Origin: Guptibacillus algicola
GTDB taxonomy: Bacteria; Bacillota; Bacilli; Bacillales; Guptibacillaceae
Assembly (NCBI RefSeq): GCF_020171805.1
Contig: NZ_JAIVAF010000001.1
Span: forward strand, 1 to 64,000
DNA: 64,000 nucleotides
Direction: 5' to 3'
Part shown: positions 49,370-57,589 of the stretch, in pieces
How positions within the stretch are numbered: the stretch's first letter is position 1
Layout: every line of letters begins with the position of its first letter
Notes under the pieces: model-generated
The model's database searches: none
What the model was told of the DNA's origin: nothing
Seen by the model: the letters and a program-made list of their open reading frames with translations, nothing else
Translations under genes and position numbers: made by a program

Positions 49370-49663
49370 TTAGTCTTCGTCCATCTTTCTTTTAGGAGTG
49401 CTTCTCAATAACTTAACAGTAAACATTATCAATAAGTAGAAAAAAGCGAGATTAAATAGAAGTCCCCAAATTTCAAAACTAAATAGCCCTTCCTCATAGC
49501 CATATACACTTAAAATTCTAGCAGGGAAGCCGTAGTATGTATTGTCTTTTTCTGAACTCATCCCCATGTCTAAAAGAGCTGTAAAAATGGTCAACAAGAA
49601 AGCTAATATGATTTTTATGTTTCGAATAATAAACTTCAAGTCCCTCCTTCTTCTCCTTTCCAT
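49370..49663 (-). CDS. Small two-helix membrane protein, unknown function
   Basis: The product is 97 residues. A very basic head (ERRRRRDLKFI) precedes a helix at about 17-34. A second helix (about 62-85) follows the loop YGFPARILSVYGYEEGLF, and the tail is basic-acidic. It lies 92 bp downstream of the KAP NTPase gene on the same strand and may be cotranscribed with it. No family is recognised. Confidence 0.6.
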   Translation of the reverse strand: MERRRRRDLKFIIRNIKIILAFLLTIFTALLDMGMSSEKDNTYYGFPARILSVYGYEEGLFSFEIWGLLFNLAFFYLLIMFTVKLLRSTPKRKMDED

Positions 49664-49755
49664 CCCCCGAAAGCAATCCTTAGTATGAAATCTGGCACTG
49701 CCATCTTTTAGCCTGCATGTTCTAGAGTTACGGTTTAATTAAATCTGGAGAAAAT

Positions 49756-52296
49756 CTAGGCTTGCTTTTTATTATGAATTAAAAGAAATTGCTTTGCGAT
49801 TTTTTCATATTCAGTTGTAAAATTCATTTCAATAACATTTTCATAGGTCTTTGGCATTTGGTAGGTTTCCAATAATTTCGAAGCTAGTTCACCTGTTGAA
49901 TATAATTTTTGAACTTTTTCATAATTTGAATCGTTAAATGATCCTTTAACAGGTATGCCGGTTTCTAATTCCTGACCTTTTGAAGTGAATGCCTTTAGGA
50001 ACCTTTCTATACCCTTATCACGGTCGATTAAGACGCCTATTGCTGCTCTTACTTCACTTTCTTCTCCCCACTGAGACCATAAGTTCAATATTGGAACTGA
50101 AATGGGATAATTTTCTTCTAAAAAGTCTTCATTCTCAATTTCCTGTTTTATTATAGGGATTATTTCTTGTGCTAGTATATTTGCTTCTTCAAGTGTAAAT
50201 CTTTCCTCTTGCGTTTCTTCTGATGGGATTAATAGGTAAAATACTTGGACAGAAAACTTTAAAGAGGTAGACTTCTTTATAACAGTGATAGCTAAATCTA
50301 AACGTTTATCTTCCTCTTGTGAAAAGATAAGAGTATTTACAAAACTTGTTGCTCGTCCCATGCTTGTAAATATATGCATAAACTCATCTGTATCAGGAAT
50401 CTTTGAAGCCATAGAAGCTAAGCATATAGACAAATTTCCAGCTGATTCAGATGACAATTCATTTTCAAAATATCTAAGTTTCGTTATTAAATTCGAAAAT
50501 CCTTTCTCCTCAATAACTTTATTTATCGATTCATTAACTTTAACTAAATCACCTACTTGAAGATTTTTTAAAAGCAAATTATACTCTTGATCAGAAATAT
50601 TTCCATCCTCGACGTTGTAGAGAAAATACTTTTGAAAATAGTCTTCTGAGCAAATTCTTTGTTCAAGACTCCATTTTTTTTCCCAGTCGGAACCATAGGT
50701 ATTATTGCCAGTAAAAAGAAATTTGCTACGCGGGAATAAGTCGTTAACTATTATTGTAATTGCATATTTTTCACCCTCAGTATAGTTACCAAACAACCCA
50801 CTCAATAGTGGTTTGTACTCATCAAATGCATTTATTTGGTCTCTAACTCTAGATCTACCTGCTGTTAAAAATGCTTTTGAATGGCTGTAAATAAACTTGT
50901 ACACTTTCGGAAAGAATATTCTGATCCCTTCAATACCTAACAAATCAACCACATTAACTTCATTTTTTATTAGAGGAACTGAAAAAGATATTGAATTTAG
51001 ATATCTCTTTATTGTTCTTAGGGTAAAACTAAGCTTTCCAAAAGAGCGATCCCAATTACTTATCAACCTATGTATTTCATCTTGAGATAAGTTAATTTCA
51101 TTTTCAATTAGTATCTTCTCGATTCCTTCAAGAAGGGTTGAACGAATTTCCTGTCTATTAGCCGGAGGTAGGTGTATAGGAATTTGAATTATTTTTTCTA
51201 AGAATGACATACCTAATTCACCTTGATGATTATAGTTGTCGGCTATAGCTTTTGAAACTATTTCTTCATCAAATGCTAGTATGTAGGAAATATATTTAAA
51301 ATCAGCAATTAATTTAACCAATTTAAAAACTAATGCAATCTCTTTATTGTCTAACCTATCTAAGTCATCGATGAGTACGACTACTCTCTTCCCTTCTTCC
51401 ATTAAATCCCTGTCTATTTTTTCCCGAAGAGTAAATATGTCCTCATTATTCCTCTTAATATCTTTGAATGAAAAATTTAACAACCCCATTTTCAAGGTTA
51501 TAGGTGCTAATTTTATAGAATAGCCTTCTAAGTTTTTAACTAATTCGCTCCTCCCTCCTCCAAATGCTTTTTCAATTTCGTTAATAAATGCATTGAAAAA
51601 TTGTAATATTAGTTGTTCATCATCTCTAAAGTACCATGGATTAAATGGTACTGATATTAGGTTATCTTTTTCACTAATATCATTCTTAATAAGGTTTAGA
51701 ACAGAAGTTTTACCTGATCCCCATTTACCATAAAGTCCAATAACTAAGCTTTCCTTTTCATTATTATTATTTATAATGTTTGTTAATCTCTTTGCGAATG
51801 AAGCGCGTTTAAAAATGTCTTCACCCTCATTATTAATTGGTTGATCTAAAAATACTTTCTCTACATTTCTATTAGAGTTATTTTTTAACTCAGCGATGAA
51901 AAAAAATCTAAATAAAATAAATAAAATATATATTATTGAAAAGAGTATTAGAAATAGATAATGCTTTGAGGATAGAACTCCTTCTACCAGATTATATCTG
52001 GAAGATAACCAATATCCTAAAGTGCATATTAACAAAGAAATAATCCAATAATCTATCTTATATGTGAACACAGGATGTTTAATAAGTTTTTTAAGAAACT
52101 TCCTTTTCCTAACTTCATCTATCGAAATTATTAAAACAATCAATATGAATGGGAAAACATACCAATAATCTTTAATCACTGTTGTAACATTATAGTCTTT
52201 CAATCTTATAATGAGTTTTTCTAATAATATAAAACCTACAAATAATAAGCTTGTAATAAATAAAACTATCTTAGCTCTTTCAACTCCATTTTTCAA
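49756..52296 (-). CDS. KAP-family P-loop NTPase with N-terminal membrane helices
   Basis: The product is 846 residues. Four hydrophobic helices lie in the first 135 residues (about 10-30, 44-60, 82-98 and 112-133). The KAP NTPase domain follows: Walker A GLYGKWGSGKTSVLN (187-201), VPFNPWYFRDDEQLILQFFN, and Walker B RVVVLIDDLDRLDNKEIALV, then ADFKYISYILAFDEE and a long helical C-terminal part. KAP NTPases include phage-exclusion protein PifA and many membrane-associated bacterial proteins of unknown role. In standard members the helices are inserted within the P-loop domain; here they precede it. It probably acts at the inner membrane face. Phage defence is a plausible idea, not shown. Confidence 0.85.
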   Translation of the reverse strand: MKNGVERAKIVLFITSLLFVGFILLEKLIIRLKDYNVTTVIKDYWYVFPFILIVLIISIDEVRKRKFLKKLIKHPVFTYKIDYWIISLLICTLGYWLSSRYNLVEGVLSSKHYLFLILFSIIYILFILFRFFFIAELKNNSNRNVEKVFLDQPINNEGEDIFKRASFAKRLTNIINNNNEKESLVIGLYGKWGSGKTSVLNLIKNDISEKDNLISVPFNPWYFRDDEQLILQFFNAFINEIEKAFGGGRSELVKNLEGYSIKLAPITLKMGLLNFSFKDIKRNNEDIFTLREKIDRDLMEEGKRVVVLIDDLDRLDNKEIALVFKLVKLIADFKYISYILAFDEEIVSKAIADNYNHQGELGMSFLEKIIQIPIHLPPANRQEIRSTLLEGIEKILIENEINLSQDEIHRLISNWDRSFGKLSFTLRTIKRYLNSISFSVPLIKNEVNVVDLLGIEGIRIFFPKVYKFIYSHSKAFLTAGRSRVRDQINAFDEYKPLLSGLFGNYTEGEKYAITIIVNDLFPRSKFLFTGNNTYGSDWEKKWSLEQRICSEDYFQKYFLYNVEDGNISDQEYNLLLKNLQVGDLVKVNESINKVIEEKGFSNLITKLRYFENELSSESAGNLSICLASMASKIPDTDEFMHIFTSMGRATSFVNTLIFSQEEDKRLDLAITVIKKSTSLKFSVQVFYLLIPSEETQEERFTLEEANILAQEIIPIIKQEIENEDFLEENYPISVPILNLWSQWGEESEVRAAIGVLIDRDKGIERFLKAFTSKGQELETGIPVKGSFNDSNYEKVQKLYSTGELASKLLETYQMPKTYENVIEMNFTTEYEKIAKQFLLIHNKKQA

Positions 52297-52567
52297 TTAG
52301 CGTCTAACCCCAATCTTTTTACTATCTTCTTTAAATAGAAGATAGTTTTAATTTCTACACCAATTAGTTTTGTTATTCCACAATCCCGCTCTTTAATTGA
52401 ATAAACACTACCTATATTTTACCATATAAATTCCGATCCTGAACGATCACGTAACCTACAAGATCTCTCATATAGCACTTCTATATTTGGAGAAAGAATA
52501 TTAGTAAGATTCCAATCTAGAATGCCATATCTCATGCAATTCAGCTCTATAACTATTGTAAAACCAC
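52297..52567. other. Gap between KAP NTPase and TRIC genes
   Basis: This AT-rich stretch carries the upstream region of the NTPase gene on the minus strand and a short decayed spacer-repeat end (AATCCCGCTCTTTAATTGAA near 52381). No gene is evident. Confidence 0.4.
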
Positions 52568-52605
52568 AAAAAAAAGAGCGCCAAAATCATTGTGATTTGG
52601 TGCTC
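52568..52605 (-). terminator. Terminator of the TRIC-like gene
   Basis: Arms GAGCGCCAAAATCA and TGATTTGGTGCTC pair almost fully; an A-run at 52568-52575 gives a T-run on the minus strand. Confidence 0.75.
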
Positions 52606-52682
52606 CATTTTATGTGAGATATTAAGTTCTGTACACGATAACAAAACCCAATAAGCATATCCATGCTGGATTCATTATCGAT

Positions 52683-53285
52683 CTATGAAAGACTTCTATA
52701 CGGCAATTTCCAACCGAGTTTGAGAGACAACATTCGTAAAAACACGATCGAACCAAACAGAATCATGAGTGGCGTTAACCCTTGAGGATATCCTAGCCCT
52801 ATTAACAAACCTGCCATCATCGCCCATACTGCATACACTTCTTTTTGGAGGACTGTAGGCTTTCTTCTCGCAAGCAAATCACGGATAATTCCTCCACCAG
52901 TTCCTGTCATAGCTGCTGCGACCATTGCAGCTATGAATGGTAGACCCATACTTTCGGCATAGAGTGCACCTTGTATTGCAAATGCTGATAAGCCAATGGC
53001 ATCAAAGAAGCTTCCCCATTTTTCCCAATAGTAATTGATCCAGCCCGCAGGTAAAACAAACAGGATTAGGATCGTTCCGATCGCTACCATGATTAACTTA
53101 TCCTGCTCCCAAATCGATGGGATCGGAACACCGATAAGCAAGTTACGTACGATTCCTCCACCAAAAGCAGTAGCAAGACCAAGAACTATGACACCGAGGA
53201 AATCAAACTCTTCCTCGAGAGCTACAAGTGCACCACTCGCTGCAAACGCAATAGTTCCAATTATATTTAATATTTCAAAGGTCAC
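52683..53285 (-). CDS. TRIC/UPF0126-family membrane protein
   Basis: The product is 200 residues with seven hydrophobic segments in an inverted repeat. FEILNIIGTIAFAASGALVA and the glycine-rich GLATAFGGGIVRNLLIG in the first half, and IGLSAFAIQGALYAESMGLP with TGTGGGIIRDLLARRKPTVL in the second, are the two paired TRIC repeats with the G-G-G-x-x-R-D/N signature. Members are prokaryotic trimeric intracellular cation channel homologues (B. subtilis YvgT, E. coli YadS-like), proposed cation or glycine-linked channels. The ATG and GACGTAATGGAGTG site fit. Confidence 0.9.
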   Translation of the reverse strand: MTFEILNIIGTIAFAASGALVALEEEFDFLGVIVLGLATAFGGGIVRNLLIGVPIPSIWEQDKLIMVAIGTILILFVLPAGWINYYWEKWGSFFDAIGLSAFAIQGALYAESMGLPFIAAMVAAAMTGTGGGIIRDLLARRKPTVLQKEVYAVWAMMAGLLIGLGYPQGLTPLMILFGSIVFLRMLSLKLGWKLPYRSLS

Positions 53286-53369
53286 TCCATTACGTCCTTT
53301 CTAACGAATCTCAAAGATAAAATTGTACGTTACCTTTTCGATTATTTCAACTAAATATTGAAATAAACA

Positions 53370-53392
53370 CAAAAACCCTCTACAAGGAGGGT
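53370..53392 (-). terminator. Terminator of the second MurE-like gene
   Basis: Arms ACCCTC and GAGGGT abut the stop codon at 53392; the minus strand continues as TTTTTGTG. Confidence 0.75.
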
Positions 53393-54882
53393 TAAGATGT
53401 CATATAGGAGAACGAATGAATAAGATCTTCATCAGAATGCGGAATTTCTTGTCCTTTAACGATTTGTGCTCCGTTAATACAACCACTTGTAAGGAGGATG
53501 ATATCCCCATCACCACCGAGCTCAAGAGATTTGATCACACCTTCTTCTCTCGTATTCGTGCGATGAATATGTGGTGACTGAGGGTTTTCAAATCCTGTCA
53601 TCACTTTATCTACAATGAGAGAAGGTTCATGGTGCCCTGGGTGATCGACAGTAACGATGATTTCATCCGCTTTTCCTTCGATCGCCATTGCCATCTTCGG
53701 CATCTTCTCAAAATCCCTTATCCCAATTCCCGCAATCATCACAATCAACCTGTTGTGCTCTAGTTTGCGCACTTCTTCCACAAGTCTCGTTAATGCGACT
53801 GGGGTATGAGCATAGTCCAGAATAATCTTTTGACTTGGAGGGACTTCAATGATTTGAAATCTTCCTTCAGGACTTTCAAGCTTTGCAAGTACGCGGAGGA
53901 TTCGCTGGAGTTTAAAACCCAATAACAACGCTGTACCTACTGCTGACAAGACATTAGCGACGTTGTATTCTCCAAATACGGGAACAAAGACGTCATATTC
54001 CTTATTATTCGCTTGGAGAGTAAAGGAAGTGCCTGTTTCTCCATGAAGGATGTTTACTGCTTTTAGATCGGCTTCCTGAGATGGATGTAATGAATACGTG
54101 ACAGTCGGGCCGCTGAATAAATCGATAAGATCTTGCCCCATCCCTTCATCGTCCACATTAATAACAGCTGTCCGTGACTGTCGGAATAAATCTAACTTAC
54201 ATTGTTTGTAATTTTCAAACGTTTTGTGGTATTCAAGGTGCTCGACAGACAAATTCGTGTGAATCGCGACATCAAAGTTTATTCCTTCGACTCTTTTCTG
54301 ATCAAGTCCAATTGACGTTACTTCCATTGCAACTGCAGTATCACCTGCGCTGTGAAGGTCATTGAAAATATGGTGGAGATCTACTGACTCTGGAGTTGTA
54401 GGAGTACTCTTTTTATACGGTATTTTATGTTCAGATGTGTAAATACCGGTCGTTCCGATAGACCCTGAGGGCATGTTGAGTAAGGTTAACAGTGACCTAA
54501 CATATGCTGCTACCGTCGTCTTACCGTTCGTTCCGGTGACGCCGATTGTTTTTAATTTTTCATCTGGGCTATTATGAAAATATTTCGCAAAGAGAGCCAT
54601 CGTAATACGAACATCTTCCACTACGATAAACGTTATTTTAGGATATTTTTCTGATAACGTTTCTAACAACGATTGATCGCTGCCTACAACAGCGACTCCC
54701 CCTCTTTTAAGAGCATCTTCAATATACAAGTGACCGTCATGATTTTCTCCTTTTATTGCAAAAAACAATGATGATGCAATCGCATTTTTCGAATGAAACG
54801 TAAGCTTTTGTATATCTTGATTTGTTGGACCGTATATCGCTTTTATTTGGGCATTAAGTAGGTCAAATTGTATATTCATCAT
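53392..54882 (-). CDS. MurE-like Mur ligase with altered substrate motifs
   Basis: The product is 496 residues with the three Mur ligase domains. GVTGTNGKTT (about 114-123) binds ATP, TPTTPESVDLH and the lysine of YKQCKLDLF (about 229, carbamoylated in MurE) are present, and LDYAHTPVAL starts the C-terminal domain. However, the usual G-x-G-G-D-R-D-x-x-K-R-P segment reads AGIGIRDFEKMPKMA, and the diaminopimelate motif DNPR reads DHPG (413-416). It therefore probably ligates something other than UDP-MurNAc-dipeptide to diaminopimelate. It is a paralogue of the gene at 5578, with lower similarity in the C-terminal domain. Single gene, divergent from the DUF3900 gene. Confidence 0.8.
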   Translation of the reverse strand: MMNIQFDLLNAQIKAIYGPTNQDIQKLTFHSKNAIASSLFFAIKGENHDGHLYIEDALKRGGVAVVGSDQSLLETLSEKYPKITFIVVEDVRITMALFAKYFHNSPDEKLKTIGVTGTNGKTTVAAYVRSLLTLLNMPSGSIGTTGIYTSEHKIPYKKSTPTTPESVDLHHIFNDLHSAGDTAVAMEVTSIGLDQKRVEGINFDVAIHTNLSVEHLEYHKTFENYKQCKLDLFRQSRTAVINVDDEGMGQDLIDLFSGPTVTYSLHPSQEADLKAVNILHGETGTSFTLQANNKEYDVFVPVFGEYNVANVLSAVGTALLLGFKLQRILRVLAKLESPEGRFQIIEVPPSQKIILDYAHTPVALTRLVEEVRKLEHNRLIVMIAGIGIRDFEKMPKMAMAIEGKADEIIVTVDHPGHHEPSLIVDKVMTGFENPQSPHIHRTNTREEGVIKSLELGGDGDIILLTSGCINGAQIVKGQEIPHSDEDLIHSFSYMTS

Positions 54883-55046
54883 GTAGCCTCACTTTTTCTG
54901 TCAGATAATGCTTTTAATCATAAGATTTTATATTGCATATTTATGCTTTAGTTCCCCTAACCCGAATAGGGTTAAACATTATTATGGTTTACAACTGCCC
55001 GGCAGCCTATATCAAGAAATTACTGGTCATTTTTGCTTGAGAGTAA

Positions 55047-55075
55047 TTGACGTATGTATGTTCCTTGCCTATACT
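55047..55075 (+). promoter_or_regulatory. Sigma-A promoter of the DUF3900 gene
   Basis: TTGACG (55047-55052), a 17-bp spacer and TATACT (55070-55075) lie 31 bp upstream of the ATG at 55107. Confidence 0.75.
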
Positions 55076-55106
55076 TGATAAACGTATTAAGAAAACAGGT
55101 GATAAT

Positions 55107-56174
55107 ATGGAATTTTCTATGAGATATTTATCCTTTTACCTCGTTGAAGGTCCTAAGGAAAATGAAGAAGCACAGTATAAGCATTTTCAAACGTTAGATG
55201 AAGAAGAATATAACGATAGCCCTCTCAAATCTTTTCTGGATGGAGAGCTCGCTAAAATTACGAAAAGAAAAGTCGATCGTCATGCTAAATCAGAAGGCGC
55301 ACCAACAAAAATCGGACGTTTTATGGTTGAGCCTGGGCACGAATTAACTTCAAACCCGAACTTCAACTTATTCCACCGAGCTAGATACTCTGAAACTGCT
55401 GACGACTTCGAATCAGAAGCTGATCAAATCGTTCAAATGTACCTCGATACGAGCGCGATTCGCGGTGGTGTATTGATTGTTGCAACTGCTAAGCTCACTA
55501 AACTATTCGATGACCCTTTCCTTTTTATTATGAAATGTGACTTCGAACCGAAAGTGGCAACCATTACCAACGAAGAAACGCTCATCCAAAACATAGAGAT
55601 GGCGATTACGACGAAAAATATGAAATCCGTCCAATACCCATACATGCCAGAAGAAGGCATGATCGACAGCGCTGAGGTAAAAGTTCACCAGTCCTCACAC
55701 GCACGTTATTTTGAAGACTTCTTGAAATGGGTTGAATATGAAAAGTCGATGCCTGAAATCGTCAAAACGCAAACGATGGGGATTGTTCAGGAGCACATTC
55801 AGGAAACCTTTCAGCCTGAAAGTGATGAAAAGGAACAATTCGAGCAGGTCATGGAAGAATGGGCATCGAGTCCGAAAAGAGAACTACAGGAGCACTTTAC
55901 CACAGAACAGGTAGTAGAAGCTACTTCTCAGATCGTTGAACAGTCTCCTGATGTGGAATGGAAGTTGAAACTTGATCATGTGTCAGTGAAAGCGATGCTT
56001 TCTGACTTTGGTGAATCCATTCACCTTGCGAAAGTAAACGGAAAATATGTACTCGCGATCGAAGCGGATTCGATTACGTTTGAGAAAGGTTTTTCTCCAG
56101 TTGAGTTCCATAAGCCTGATACGCTTCAGGAAGTGGTAGAGCGGATTTATAAAAAGAATGAGAATGAACAGTAA
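55107..56174 (+). CDS. DUF3900-family protein
   Basis: The product is 355 residues from the ATG at 55107 (AGGTGAT upstream); the longer frame overlaps the promoter. FSMRYLSFYLVEGPKENEEA is the typical N-terminus of this Bacillus family. The N-terminal half (KITKRKVDRHAKSEGAPTKI, then IRGGVLIVATAKL and DPFLFIMKCDFEPKVATI) resembles the nucleoid-associated NdpA/YejK-like region. It is soluble with no known activity. Single gene converging on the regulator at 56199. Confidence 0.78.
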   Translation: MEFSMRYLSFYLVEGPKENEEAQYKHFQTLDEEEYNDSPLKSFLDGELAKITKRKVDRHAKSEGAPTKIGRFMVEPGHELTSNPNFNLFHRARYSETADDFESEADQIVQMYLDTSAIRGGVLIVATAKLTKLFDDPFLFIMKCDFEPKVATITNEETLIQNIEMAITTKNMKSVQYPYMPEEGMIDSAEVKVHQSSHARYFEDFLKWVEYEKSMPEIVKTQTMGIVQEHIQETFQPESDEKEQFEQVMEEWASSPKRELQEHFTTEQVVEATSQIVEQSPDVEWKLKLDHVSVKAMLSDFGESIHLAKVNGKYVLAIEADSITFEKGFSPVEFHKPDTLQEVVERIYKKNENEQ

Positions 56175-56198
56175 AAGCCAGCGTTCGCTGGCTTTTAC
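56171..56198. terminator. Bidirectional terminator between converging genes
   Basis: A perfect 13-bp inverted repeat (56171-56183 with 56186-56198) contains the stop codon of the DUF3900 gene and abuts that of the minus-strand regulator gene. Confidence 0.85.
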
Positions 56199-57503
56199 TT
56201 ATATGTAAAGCTCATATACCTTTTTCGGACGCCCTCTCTGACCTGCAGCCTCCTCACCTTTTACCGCAGCCAAGTTTAAGCGTTCTAATTCCAATAAGAT
56301 TCTCCTCGCATTTCGATCAGAGCTTTTTAACCATCCAGCTATATCATTTGCCGTTACGGCTTCTCTTCCATAGTGACGGTAGTAGGAAGAAAGTTTAGAG
56401 ACGACTGCAGGGCTGAGTTTTGCTTCTTTTAATTTCTCACTCCATTCGTCTCCGAGAATTCGTTCTTGGTAGCTAACACGTTCATCGTCCTTATAAAGGG
56501 TTACTTTCTTTTCTTCATCAACGAGGACCGCTTGTTTATCCTCGTTATTATTCGATAATTGAAGCGCATGTCTCACATTTTGTTCCGCCCCCCATGCGGT
56601 CATACCATAACCTATGCCAAGATGAACAGACAATCCTGTTTGTTTTTCCATATCATCTAGAACGAGTGCTGGTAAGAATTTATCCTCTCTGACTTCAAGC
56701 TCTCCTCTTGTTGAATAGATAAAAAACAATCCATCTCCAACTTCAACGAAAGAGCCTTGAACTTGCTCAGAAAAATTCAATAATAGTCGTTTAAGATCCA
56801 AGATCTGCTGTTTGATCTTGTAGGAATAAAACTGTTGTTCTTGGTGGAGACTTTTTGCATTTACTTCTACACCTACAATTCCAAGAGAAGATTTCCTATA
56901 CCAGTTCGCCTGACCATACTCCCTAATGTATCTGAGTTCTAATTCGATTCCTAGTCGAGACGGAGATATTCGAAAACATGGTATCCCAAGCTCCTCCATT
57001 TTAAGATGAACTGTTTTTATACACGTCATCACAGCATCTACTTTACCTTGTTCATAAAGGTCTTTGTGGAAGGTGATGACATCTTCTGCAGGGAGAAATT
57101 CTTGCTGTCCATATAAGGTGAAAGCTATATTGTCGATTGAAAAATCACTTCTTACCCGGTCCATTTCAGACTTTTGAATCGTATCTAAACTAACACGATT
57201 GATTGAGGTGTGAGATGTTGTCATCATTTCAACGATCGAGCCCATCAAACTCGCTCCATAAAGATCTGGAAAGCTGGCATTCCCTTCATTAATTAAGTCT
57301 TTTCTTAATAAATATTGATACAATGCTGGTCCAGATAGAAACCAGTGATCAATTTTATGGTTATTTTCTCGAATAATCGATTCAGACTGACCGGCGTGCT
57401 CATAAGGAAAATAAAGTACGTCAAGGTCTGTCATTTTTTCTGCAATTTCTTTGATTCTCATGATTGAATCTTCTGGTCCGAGAATCCCAAGCTTCGTTCT
57501 CAT
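56199..57503 (-). CDS. Winged-helix transcriptional regulator of the AbgT/M20 operon
   Basis: The product is 434 residues. The N-terminal 190 residues are a sensor-like domain (LGILGPEDSIMRIKEIAEKM, then FLSGPALYQYLL and VDAVMTCIKTVHLKMEELGI) of a PrpR-like or periplasmic-binding-like fold. The middle (about 205-335) resembles a degenerate GGDEF-type nucleotide cyclase domain, with SLGIVGVEVNAKS, then VEVGDGLFFIYS and HLGIGYGMTAWGAEQNVRHA. The C-terminus (365-425) is a winged helix (EAVTANDIAGWLKSSDRNAR). It follows the hydrolase gene at 57590 by 86 bp, across a terminator, and presumably controls the transporter-hydrolase operon. Confidence 0.75.
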   Translation of the reverse strand: MRTKLGILGPEDSIMRIKEIAEKMTDLDVLYFPYEHAGQSESIIRENNHKIDHWFLSGPALYQYLLRKDLINEGNASFPDLYGASLMGSIVEMMTTSHTSINRVSLDTIQKSEMDRVRSDFSIDNIAFTLYGQQEFLPAEDVITFHKDLYEQGKVDAVMTCIKTVHLKMEELGIPCFRISPSRLGIELELRYIREYGQANWYRKSSLGIVGVEVNAKSLHQEQQFYSYKIKQQILDLKRLLLNFSEQVQGSFVEVGDGLFFIYSTRGELEVREDKFLPALVLDDMEKQTGLSVHLGIGYGMTAWGAEQNVRHALQLSNNNEDKQAVLVDEEKKVTLYKDDERVSYQERILGDEWSEKLKEAKLSPAVVSKLSSYYRHYGREAVTANDIAGWLKSSDRNARRILLELERLNLAAVKGEEAAGQRGRPKKVYELYI

Positions 57504-57555
57504 CGCACACCCTCCAACACCTTTTCTTTTACTATACCAAAGATTTCAATACTAG

Positions 57556-57582
57556 AAAAAAACCCCTCCAGGATAGAAGGGG
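57556..57582 (-). terminator. Terminator after the third M20 gene
   Basis: The hairpin CCCCTCC/GAAGGGG is flanked by a run of A that gives T-run on the minus strand, directly past the stop codon at 57590. Read-through would reach the regulator gene. Confidence 0.7.
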
Positions 57583-57589
57583 ATTGTTC

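Noticed and set aside
34900-49400. True integron with canonical attC sites
   Set aside because: The palindrome ends (GTTGAAG/CTTCAAC) do not strictly match GTTRRRY/RYYYAAC and no tyrosine integron integrase is visible, so I report only a cassette-like array.
49063-52296. Complete known defence system
   Set aside because: No partner nuclease, methylase, reverse transcriptase or toxin-antitoxin pair could be identified beside the KAP NTPase.
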